Shown: positions 1 to 7,451 of the stretch, one piece after another
Numbering within the stretch: position 1 is the stretch's first letter
Layout: each line of letters opens with the position of its first letter
NCBI RefSeq assembly: GCF_015356825.1
Contig: NZ_JAACYW010000061.1
Coordinates: forward strand, 1-46,796
Reading direction: 5' to 3'
From: Catenulispora rubra
Lineage (GTDB): Bacteria > Actinomycetota > Actinomycetes > Streptomycetales > Catenulisporaceae
DNA length: 46,796 bases
Notes under the pieces: model-generated
Databases searched by the model: none
Seen by the model: only the letters and a program-made list of their open reading frames with translations
Told to the model about the DNA's origin: nothing
Made by a program: the position numbers and the translations under genes

Positions 1-3000
1 CGGGTGACCTGGTGCGGTGGACCGTTGAGGGTGAGCTGGTGCATCTGGGTCGTGCGGATGAGCAGGTGAAGGTGCGTGGCTTCCGGGTGGAGCCGGGTGA
101 GGTGCAGGCGGTGCTGGCCGCGCACGAATCGGTGGCACAGGCCGCCGTCGTCGTCCGTGAGGACGTCCCCGGCGACAAGCACCTGGTCGGGTATGTCGTC
201 GGGGATGGCGACAGTACCGAGTTGGCCACTGTTGTCCGTGAGTTTGTGGCTGGGCGGTTGCCGTCCTACATGGTGCCCTCTGCGGTGGTGGTGCTGGAGG
301 AGTTGCCGCTGACGGTGAACGGCAAGTTGGACCGCAGGGCTCTGCCCGCCCCCGAGTACGCCGCCGGCGCGGGTCGGGCGCCGGCGACGGTGCAGGAGGA
401 GTTGCTGTGCCAGGCGTTCGCGCAGGTGCTGCGGCTGCCGGCGGTCGGTGTGGAGGATGACTTCTTCGCGCTGGGTGGTCATTCGCTGTTGGCGATGCGG
501 CTGGTGAGCCGGGTGCGTGCGGTGCTGGGTGTGGAGTTGCCCCTGCGGATGCTGTTCGAGCGTCCGTCGCCGGCCGGGCTCGCGGCCTGGCTGACCGAAT
601 CGGCGGTCACCGAAGGCCGGGCGGCGTTGGTGCCGGTGGCGCGGCCGGAGCGGGTGCCGTTGTCGTTCGCGCAGCGTCGGCTGTGGTTCCTGGGGCAGTT
701 GGAGGGTCCGAGCGTCACCTACAACATCCCGCTGGCGCTGCGGCTGACCGGGGAGTTGGACCGTGGGGCCATGGCTGAGGCGTTGCGGGACGTGATCGGG
801 CGGCACGAGGTGCTGCGCACGGTCCTGCTGGCGGTGGATGGTGAGCCGTTCCAGCGGGTGCTGTCGCTGGAGGAGTGCGGCTTCGAGATGCCGGTGGTCG
901 AGGTGGCGCCGCAGGAGCTGGACGGCGCGGTGGCCGAAGCCTCTGGCTACCTGTTTGATCTGGCCGTGCAGATCCCGCTTCGGGCGACGCTGTTCACGCT
1001 CGGCGAGGACGACCACGCGTTGGTGGTGGTGGTTCATCACGTTGCCGGGGACGCCTGGTCGATGGCGCCGTTGGCGCGGGATGCGTCGGTGGCGTATGCG
1101 GCGCGGGCCGCGGGTCGGGCGCCGGTGTGGGAGCCGCTGCCGGTGCAGTACGCGGATTATGCGCTGTGGCAGCGAGAGTTGCTCGGCGACGAGCAGGACC
1201 CGAACAGTGTGCTGTCCGGTCAGGTGGCGTATTGGCGCGAGGCGTTGGCGGGGGTGCCGGAGCAGTTGGAGCTGCCGGCCGATCGCCGGCGCCCGGCGGT
1301 CGCCTCGTACCGTGGGCACGAGGTGCTGGTTGATGCCTCGGCCGAGTTGCATGCGCGGGTGCTGGAGGTGGCGCGTGAGCGGGGGGTGACCCTGTTCATG
1401 GTGCTGCAGGCGGCGTTGGTGGTCACCCTGAACCGGTTGGGCGCGGGCGCGGACATCCCGATCGGGGCGGCGGTCGCCGGGCGCATGGACGAGGCGCTCA
1501 ACGATCTGGTCGGGTTCTTCGTGAATACGTTGGTGATGCGTACGGACCTGTCTGGTGATCCGAGTTTCGACGAGGTGCTGGAGCGGGTGCGGGAGGTCAG
1601 TCTGCGGGCGTTCGAGCATCAGGATGTGCCGTTCGAGAAGCTGGTGGAGGAGTTGGCGCCGGCCCGGTCGATGGCACGCCACCCGCTGTTCCAGGTCCTG
1701 CTCACGGTGCTGAACACGGCCTCGGCAGGGTTGGAGATGCCTGGGCTGCAGCCTGGGGCGCTTGAAGCGGGTCTGGGGGCGGCGAAGTTCGACCTGGAAG
1801 TGATTGTTGGTGAGGCCTTTGATGCGCGGGGCAAGCCGGCGGGCATCCGGGGGAGGCTGATCGCGGCGGCGGATCTGTTCGATGTGGGGACGGCGGAGCG
1901 TTTCGCGGGCTGGTTGGTCCAGGTGCTGGAGACGGTGACGGCGCAGCCGGGGACGCGGTTGAGTGCCGTGGATGTGCTGGGTGCGGCTGAGCGTCGCCTG
2001 GTGGTGGAGGAGTGGAACGACACGGCGGTCGAGGTGGAGGCGTCGTCGTTGACGTTGCCGGGGTTGTTTGCGGCGCAGGTGGTGCGGGCGCCGGATGCGG
2101 TGGCGGTGGTGTCCGGTGGCGTGGAGTTGTCGTATGCGGAGTTGGATGCGCGGGCTGATGCGGTGGCGCGGCGGTTGGTTGAGCTGGGTGTGGGTGCGGA
2201 GTGTGGTGTTGCGGTGTTGATGGAGCGGTCGGTGGAGTTGGTGGTGGGGTTGTTGGCGGTGGTGAAGGCGGGTGGTTTCTATGTTCCGTTGGATGCTCGG
2301 TATCCGTTGGCGCATCGTCGGACGATCGTTGGTGAGACGGGTGCCTCGGTGGTCCTCACCGATGCCGGGTTGCGGGGTCAGGCGGCCGATTTGGGCTTGG
2401 CGGTGTTGACGGTTGATGCGGCGACTGCCGAGCCGGTTGACGGGCCGGTTGATGTGACGACTGCCGGGCCGGTCGAGGTTCCGTGTTCGCCGAGTCAGTT
2501 GGCGTATGTGATGTACACGTCCGGTTCGACGGGTCGGGCGAAGGGTGTGGCGGTGACGCATGCGGATGTGGTGGCGTTGGCGTTGGATCGGCGGTTCGCG
2601 GGTGTGGGGTTGGAGCGGGTGCTGTTGCATTCGCCGTATTCCTTCGATGCGTCGACGTTGGAGTTGTGGGTGCCGTTGTTGACGGGGCGTCGGGTTGTGG
2701 TGATGCCGGTCGGTGATGTGACGGCGGTTTCGTTGGCTGAGGTGGTGTGTTCGTTCGGGGTTACGGCGTTGTGGTTGACGGCGGGGTTGTTTGCGCTGGT
2801 GGTGGAGGAGGATCCGGGGTGTTTGGCTGGGGTGCGTGAGGTGTGGGCGGGTGGTGAGGTGTTGTCGTCGGTGGCGGTGGCTCGGGTGCGGGCGGCGTGT
2901 CCGGAGATTGTGGTGGTGAACGGGTATGGGCCGACTGAGGCCACGACGTTCGTTGCCACGCATACCGTGGTGGACGGGGAGGGTGTGTTGCCGATTGGGC

Positions 3001-4703
3001 GTCCGTTGGACAACATGCGCGTCTATGTGTTGGACGCCGCGTTGCGTCCTGTGCCGGTGGGTGTGGTTGGTGAGTTGTATGTGGCGGGTGCGGGGTTGGC
3101 GCGTGGGTATGTGGGGCGTCCGGGGCTGTCGGCGGAGCGGTTTGTCGCCGATCCGTATGGGCCGGCGGGTGGGCGGTTGTACCGCACGGGAGATCTGGCG
3201 CGGTGGAACGTCGACGGCGAGCTGGTGTATGCGGGTCGTGCGGATGAGCAGGTGAAGATTCGTGGTTTCCGGATCGAGCCGGGTGAGGTGCAGGCGGTCC
3301 TGGCCGCGCACCCGGGCCTGGAGCAGGCCGTGGTGCTGGTCCGTGAGGACGTGCCGGGCGACAAGCGCCTGGTCGCGTATGTCGTGGCGGACGGCGACAG
3401 TGCCGAACTCGCTTCGTCCGTCCGTGAATTCGTTGCTGAGCGGTTGCCGTCCTACATGGTTCCGTCGGCGGTGGTGCTGCTGGACGCGCTGCCACTGACC
3501 GTGAACGGCAAGCTGGATCGCAAGGCCCTGCCCGCACCGGAGTATGCCGTGAGTGCGAAGGCTCCCCACGGCGCCGGCTCGCTCAGTGCCTTCGAACAGA
3601 CCGTGTGCGACGCGTTCGCGAAGGTGCTGGGGTTGGCGAGCGTCGGGCTCGACGACGACTTCTTCGTCCTGGGCGGGCACTCGCTGCTGGCGGTGTCGCT
3701 GGCGGCGGAGCTGCGGTCCCGTGGTGTGTCGGTGACGGTGCGCGACGTGATCACCAACCCGACTGTGGCGGGACTGCTCAGCAGGCTGTCCTTGTCGTCG
3801 GTCAAGGACGCGCTCAGCGGCATGCTTTCCATCCGGCCGAGCGGCAGCGAGTCGCCGTTCTTCTTCGTGCATCCCGGAAGCGGGTCGAGCTGGTGCTACC
3901 TGCCGCTGGCCCGGTACATCCCGCAGGAGTATCCGCTCTACGGGTTGCAGGCTGACGGGCTCGACGGCACGAGTGAACTCGCGACCTCTGCTGCGGAGAT
4001 GGCCACGGCGTACATCGAGCAGATTCGTTCCGTGCAGCCGAGCGGCCCCTACCATCTGGTGGGTTACTCCTTCGGGGGGACGGTGGCGCATGAGATCGCG
4101 GTGCAACTCCAGGCTGCGGGTGAGCAGGTGGCCGCGCTGGTCATTCTGGACACCTTTCCGGTGGAGCAGGACGCGGATCCCGCCGCGGTCGGCGAGGCAT
4201 CCCGCGATGCTCGGGAGACGGACCGGTCCGACGACCCGGCGAGCTCGTCGGCGTCCGGCGAGAACGACGTGCGAGCCCAGAGGCTCCAGGAGCTCCGGGC
4301 GGATATGGGCGCTGTCCTCGGCGGGATCTCGGACGAGGAGCTGATCCGCGTCATGGGCGTCTTCGAGAACTGCAGCCAGCTGCAGGTGGAGCACCGGGCC
4401 GGTCGGTTCGGCGGGGATGCCCTGGTGGTGGTCGCGGCGCAGGACAAGGCGACCGATGTGCCGTGGGCGCAGCGGTGGGAGCCGTACATCTCCGGGGAGA
4501 TCACCGAGGTGAGCCTCCCCTACACGCACGCCGACATGGTGCGGCCTCACACGCTGGGCGAGGTGTGGGCCGCAGTCGAGGGGTGGCTGGGCTCGGGCCG
4601 GTTGCGGCGGGGCCAGTCCGAGTCCGAACCGGCACCCGGAGCCACCTCAAGCCGGAACAACCCATCGGCGAGTGGAGAAGGGGGGCCAGCTCAGGCCGGA
4701 TAA
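1..4703 (+). CDS. Terminal nonribosomal peptide synthetase module(s), 5' partial (A-end, T, C, A, T, TE)
   Basis: The reading frame is open from the window edge (first full codon at base 3, reading GDLVRW, the A7 motif), so the N-terminus lies outside. Domains in order, numbered from base 12: end of an adenylation domain with GKLDRRALP (about 1-115), carrier domain with DDFFALGGHSLL (about 148-160), condensation domain (about 210-660) with HHVAGDAWS at about 341 in place of the usual HHxxxDG-type core, adenylation domain (about 690-1180) with YTSGSTGRAKG, NGYGPTEATT, YRTGDLARW and GKLDRKALP, a second carrier with DDFFVLGGHSLL (Ser codon at 3681), and a thioesterase with GYSFGG (about 1351) and a late HADMV histidine. 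My manual alignment of the complete A domain to GrsA gives the pocket D-A-L-W-W-G-G-T-F, close to known Val pockets (DAxWxGGTF); this is an inference. The thioesterase makes this the last module, so it should release the peptide. A Ser/Pro/Glu-rich tail of about 45 residues follows it. Confidence 0.97.
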   Translation, partial: GDLVRWTVEGELVHLGRADEQVKVRGFRVEPGEVQAVLAAHESVAQAAVVVREDVPGDKHLVGYVVGDGDSTELATVVREFVAGRLPSYMVPSAVVVLEELPLTVNGKLDRRALPAPEYAAGAGRAPATVQEELLCQAFAQVLRLPAVGVEDDFFALGGHSLLAMRLVSRVRAVLGVELPLRMLFERPSPAGLAAWLTESAVTEGRAALVPVARPERVPLSFAQRRLWFLGQLEGPSVTYNIPLALRLTGELDRGAMAEALRDVIGRHEVLRTVLLAVDGEPFQRVLSLEECGFEMPVVEVAPQELDGAVAEASGYLFDLAVQIPLRATLFTLGEDDHALVVVVHHVAGDAWSMAPLARDASVAYAARAAGRAPVWEPLPVQYADYALWQRELLGDEQDPNSVLSGQVAYWREALAGVPEQLELPADRRRPAVASYRGHEVLVDASAELHARVLEVARERGVTLFMVLQAALVVTLNRLGAGADIPIGAAVAGRMDEALNDLVGFFVNTLVMRTDLSGDPSFDEVLERVREVSLRAFEHQDVPFEKLVEELAPARSMARHPLFQVLLTVLNTASAGLEMPGLQPGALEAGLGAAKFDLEVIVGEAFDARGKPAGIRGRLIAAADLFDVGTAERFAGWLVQVLETVTAQPGTRLSAVDVLGAAERRLVVEEWNDTAVEVEASSLTLPGLFAAQVVRAPDAVAVVSGGVELSYAELDARADAVARRLVELGVGAECGVAVLMERSVELVVGLLAVVKAGGFYVPLDARYPLAHRRTIVGETGASVVLTDAGLRGQAADLGLAVLTVDAATAEPVDGPVDVTTAGPVEVPCSPSQLAYVMYTSGSTGRAKGVAVTHADVVALALDRRFAGVGLERVLLHSPYSFDASTLELWVPLLTGRRVVVMPVGDVTAVSLAEVVCSFGVTALWLTAGLFALVVEEDPGCLAGVREVWAGGEVLSSVAVARVRAACPEIVVVNGYGPTEATTFVATHTVVDGEGVLPIGRPLDNMRVYVLDAALRPVPVGVVGELYVAGAGLARGYVGRPGLSAERFVADPYGPAGGRLYRTGDLARWNVDGELVYAGRADEQVKIRGFRIEPGEVQAVLAAHPGLEQAVVLVREDVPGDKRLVAYVVADGDSAELASSVREFVAERLPSYMVPSAVVLLDALPLTVNGKLDRKALPAPEYAVSAKAPHGAGSLSAFEQTVCDAFAKVLGLASVGLDDDFFVLGGHSLLAVSLAAELRSRGVSVTVRDVITNPTVAGLLSRLSLSSVKDALSGMLSIRPSGSESPFFFVHPGSGSSWCYLPLARYIPQEYPLYGLQADGLDGTSELATSAAEMATAYIEQIRSVQPSGPYHLVGYSFGGTVAHEIAVQLQAAGEQVAALVILDTFPVEQDADPAAVGEASRDARETDRSDDPASSSASGENDVRAQRLQELRADMGAVLGGISDEELIRVMGVFENCSQLQVEHRAGRFGGDALVVVAAQDKATDVPWAQRWEPYISGEITEVSLPYTHADMVRPHTLGEVWAAVEGWLGSGRLRRGQSESEPAPGATSSRNNPSASGEGGPAQAG

Positions 4704-4772
4704 GTGGGGCCATTTCAAGGCCGTTGACGCCACACAACCCCGCACGTGACTTTCAACCATCCGGAGAAACAG

Positions 4773-5666
4773 ATGACAACAGAACTCAGCAACCAGGCGC
4801 AGGGCGTACAGGAGGCCAGCGCCCCGCTGCTGCTCGAAGAGGCTTCGGCCGAACAGGTACGCGCCGGTCTCAGGGCTCGTGGGGCGGTACTGCTGCGCCG
4901 GGCCGGCGGTCGGTCGCTGGCGGAGTTCGAGTCCTTGGCGGACGAGTTGATGACTCGGCTGGTACACCCCGCGGTCGCTGACATGCAACGTGAGCCGGTG
5001 AGCGCGGACGGTGCGACGGCGACGGTGAACAAAGGCCAGGGCAACATCCCGCTGCACCGGGAGCTGTCGTACGCGCCCGGCACACCCGACCAGCTGATGT
5101 TCCTCTGCCAGACGCCGTCGGCCGATGGCGGGCAGACCATCCTGTGCGACGGTGTCGTCCTGTTCGAGGCCCTTGACGAAGCGACGCGCGACTTCCTGCG
5201 AACCAATGAACTGGTCTATAGGTGGGAGGTCGACCCTGCACGCTGGCGCTCCTTCCTGGGCGTCACCACCCAGGAAGAGGCGCTCACCGCGATCGAGGCG
5301 ATCAACGGCCGTTCGCGCGACGGCGGCTCCCTCAGCGGGACGTTCGAGGGGGAGACGCTCAAGGGCGCCTACCGGACCAGCCTCGTCACCCGCCCCGGCG
5401 ACGGGCTCCGTGAGGCATTCTGCAACTCCGTGATCGTCACCATGAGCGACGCGAAAAGCACCGCCACGCTGGCCGACGGCTCGGCCTTCCCCGACCAGCT
5501 GCTGCGCGGCATCGCGGCGAAGGCGGAGGCGGTCACCTACGACATGGCCTGGCAGGCAGGCGACATCGTCGTGCTGGACAACGCCCGGTACATGCACGGG
5601 CGTCGCTCCTTCCTCGACACAGAGCGCCGGATCCTGACCCGGGTGGGCCACAGCCGCAGGTCCTGA
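4773..5666 (+). CDS. TauD/TfdA-type Fe(II)/2-oxoglutarate dioxygenase (NRPS tailoring)
   Basis: The 297-residue protein has the TauD/clavaminate-synthase fold signature. The iron facial triad is H95-x-E97 (PLHRELSYAPG) with the distal histidine H275 in RYMHGRRSF. Members next to NRPS genes usually hydroxylate the beta-carbon of a free or carrier-bound amino acid (VioC, AsnO and SyrP types), so a substrate in this peptide pathway is likely, but the exact residue cannot be read. I chose the ATG at 4773 because GGAGAA (4763-4768) sits just upstream; the longer GTG frame from 4746 lacks such a site. It begins 69 bases after the NRPS stop on the same strand and is probably co-transcribed. The gene on the other side (5894-6832) is the same family but clearly different in sequence, so the cluster probably carries two oxidations. 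Confidence 0.93.
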   Translation: MTTELSNQAQGVQEASAPLLLEEASAEQVRAGLRARGAVLLRRAGGRSLAEFESLADELMTRLVHPAVADMQREPVSADGATATVNKGQGNIPLHRELSYAPGTPDQLMFLCQTPSADGGQTILCDGVVLFEALDEATRDFLRTNELVYRWEVDPARWRSFLGVTTQEEALTAIEAINGRSRDGGSLSGTFEGETLKGAYRTSLVTRPGDGLREAFCNSVIVTMSDAKSTATLADGSAFPDQLLRGIAAKAEAVTYDMAWQAGDIVVLDNARYMHGRRSFLDTERRILTRVGHSRRS

Positions 5667-5667
5667 G

Positions 5668-5808
5668 CACGGATCCACAAAGTCGTCTTCGGTGAGTGCG
5701 GCTCTGCGCGGCACCGGGGCCAGGTAGTCGCGGCGCCAGTAGCCGACCTGGCCCTCCACCCCGCCCTTCTCGTGGGCACCGCGAAGCCCGGGCTCGCAGG
5801 AGAACGGC
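5668..5808 (-). pseudogene. IS21-family transposase (IstA) fragment
   Basis: Read on the minus strand, about 45 codons give CEPGLRGAHEKGGVEGQ followed by GYWRRDYLAPVPRRAAL. The GAHEKGGVEGEVG-x-FRR-x-hLxPVP stretch is a hallmark of the IstA transposase of IS21-type elements. Nothing else of istA, no istB and no terminal inverted repeats are visible, and both ends run directly into unrelated sequence. It is therefore a relic sandwiched between two convergent dioxygenase genes, evidence of a past insertion or rearrangement in the lipopeptide cluster. The identification rests on remembered family sequence. Confidence 0.75.
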
Positions 5809-5837
5809 GTGGACGCCCCGGTCGCCGCCGCCCGAAC

Positions 5838-5876
5838 CGGGAGCCCTGGTCCACCGGCTGCGGACCAGGGCTCCCG
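5838..5876. terminator. Bidirectional hairpin between convergent dioxygenase genes
   Basis: A perfect 15-bp stem (CGGGAGCCCTGGTCC at 5838-5852 with its complement at 5862-5876) closes a 9-base loop. It lies 17 bp beyond the stop of the minus-strand dioxygenase and 172 bp beyond the plus-strand one. There is no long T tract, as is common in actinomycete terminators. Confidence 0.8.
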
Positions 5877-5893
5877 CGTTCTGCCCGGTGCTC

Positions 5894-6832
5894 TCAGCGC
5901 GACATGGCGACCAGGACCCGGCGGCTTCCGGCGAACGCCCTGCGTCCGTGTGCGACGGCGACGTTGTCGATGACCAGGACGTCACCCTGCCGCCAGTCGA
6001 CGTCGACGGCCAGCGCCAGTCCCTTCTCGCGGATCGCGCGCACGTACTCGTCGGGGATGGGGGAGCCGTCGGCGAAGGTCACCGACTGCGGCAGCTCGTC
6101 CGCGGGGACGATGGCCGCGAGCTCGCGCATGGTCTCCTCGCCGAGCGTCGCGGGGTGCCACTGGTCCGCCTGGTTGAACCAGACCTCCTCACCGGTGGTC
6201 GGGTGCCGGAGCGTCGAGGGCCGGACCTGACGCGTCCGCAGCGCGTTGCCGGCGGTCCACTCCCAGCTGACGCCCGCCTCGGCCAGCAGCTTCTCGACTT
6301 CCGCCCGGTCGTCCGTCTCGAACGTCGCCTGCCAGCTCTTGCCGAAGCCCCTGCCACCGTGCAGGTACTGCTGGTAGCGGACACCGCCGCCGAAGTCCGC
6401 GCGGATCCGCTCGTCGAGTGCCGCCAGCCAGGAGGCGCCGTCCAGCAGCGGAGTGGCGCCTCCCGTGGCAGCCGGCTGCACGCAGCAGAAGAGCAGTCGG
6501 GAGGGCCAGGCGTGGGCGTAGGAAAGCTCACTGTGCATGGAGATCGCGTAGTCGGGCGGGTACTCCGTCGAGGTGTAGACGTTGTCGGAAACCTTGGTCC
6601 TGGGCGTGTTGCCGTGCACGTACGCGAGGCGCTCGGGCAGCAGCGCGGGCATCACGTCCGCCAAGGAAGTCTCAGTGACGTCGAAACCCCGGAACAGCAG
6701 GGCCTGGTGACGGCCCAGCAGTTCGCCGACGGCGACCGAGCCGAGGTACTGCGTCAGTCCCCGGGTGGTCGCGCCGGCACCGGTGCTCTCGGGCGTGAAC
6801 AGGTGCGGTGCCCAGCCCTGCTGAACGCTCAT
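5894..6832 (-). CDS. Second TauD/TfdA-type Fe(II)/2-oxoglutarate dioxygenase
   Basis: The 312-residue protein has H100-x-E102 (SMHSELSYAHAW) and distal H295 (VAHGRRAF) as iron ligands, with a conserved Arg context near the C-terminus for 2-oxoglutarate. The family includes amino-acid hydroxylases acting on free or carrier-bound residues of nonribosomal peptides. I placed the start at the ATG of 6832 because AAGGAGAT (6843-6850, minus strand) precedes it at a normal distance; the frame extends upstream but without a ribosome site. It is convergent with the first dioxygenase and divergent from the acyl-AMP ligase, so its promoter should lie in the region with the GTTGAAC repeats. It was probably recruited separately from 4773-5666, since the two proteins share only the fold motifs. 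The substrate is unknown. Confidence 0.93.
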   Translation of the reverse strand: MSVQQGWAPHLFTPESTGAGATTRGLTQYLGSVAVGELLGRHQALLFRGFDVTETSLADVMPALLPERLAYVHGNTPRTKVSDNVYTSTEYPPDYAISMHSELSYAHAWPSRLLFCCVQPAATGGATPLLDGASWLAALDERIRADFGGGVRYQQYLHGGRGFGKSWQATFETDDRAEVEKLLAEAGVSWEWTAGNALRTRQVRPSTLRHPTTGEEVWFNQADQWHPATLGEETMRELAAIVPADELPQSVTFADGSPIPDEYVRAIREKGLALAVDVDWRQGDVLVIDNVAVAHGRRAFAGSRRVLVAMSR

Positions 6833-6874
6833 GGGTGATATCTCCTTGGTGGTTGGGAGGTTGGGCGTCGAGTC

Positions 6875-7221
6875 GTTCAACCTACGAGGCGCCCCGATTG
6901 GACGCACTGATTCGGTTCGGCCGCCTGCCGGGAGCGTCGGCCGTGCCGATAGACCGGGGCGAATGTCCGGCGTCGTTCAACCGGTGCGCCAACGCAGTTG
7001 AACGGTGGCCGTGGCGAGCATCAAGGATTCATCAGTCGAGCGGGCCTGCACCATAGTGAAGCGAGGCGCATGGTGAAACTGGAGCTCTTGGGTATCTGGA
7101 GGCTGGTGCGGGTGGCCCGACACGGCTTGTCGGTGGAGTTCCAGTCGCCCTTGGCGCGGCGGTACTGGCGCACGGCGGTGGTTGAACACCCCTGCTGACC
7201 ATTTGCACCGGGTTGAACACC
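6875..7221. promoter_or_regulatory. Divergent control region with five GTTGAAC/GTTCAAC heptamers
   Basis: The 619 bp between the dioxygenase start (6832) and the acyl-AMP ligase start (7452) holds no convincing gene. It holds GTTCAAC at 6875-6881 and 6975-6981 (both inside GTCGTTCAACC, exactly 100 bp apart), GTTGAAC at 6997-7003, and GTTGAAC at 7181-7187 and 7212-7218 (both inside GGTTGAACACC, 31 bp apart, about three helical turns). The pair at 6974-7004 forms an inverted repeat with 8-bp arms. Such density of a 7-mer is far above chance, so this looks like a binding array for a pathway regulator. From 7222 to 7451 I see nothing else I can name. Confidence 0.5.
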
Positions 7222-7451
7222 GGCACCATCGCCAGTGGCTGGGGCATAGTGGTCTGCGCCGCCAGGAACCGACGGAGTTCGGCGAGGCCGGATGTCAGGA
7301 AGCCTGGACCGGACCGAGGAACCGTGGGCAGAGCTGCGGTCGAACAGCCTGATCGCGACAGTCGAGAACGACACCGCCCAGCCGCGCGGCGCAAGCCGTG
7401 GCTGTCCGTGCGCCGCCCAGACCGACGCAGCGCCAAGCCCAGGGGGAAGCA

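Noticed and set aside
4647..5759. Long minus-strand frame opposite the first dioxygenase
   Set aside because: Only its beginning (the IS21 piece) resembles a protein; the rest is a shadow of the dioxygenase gene.
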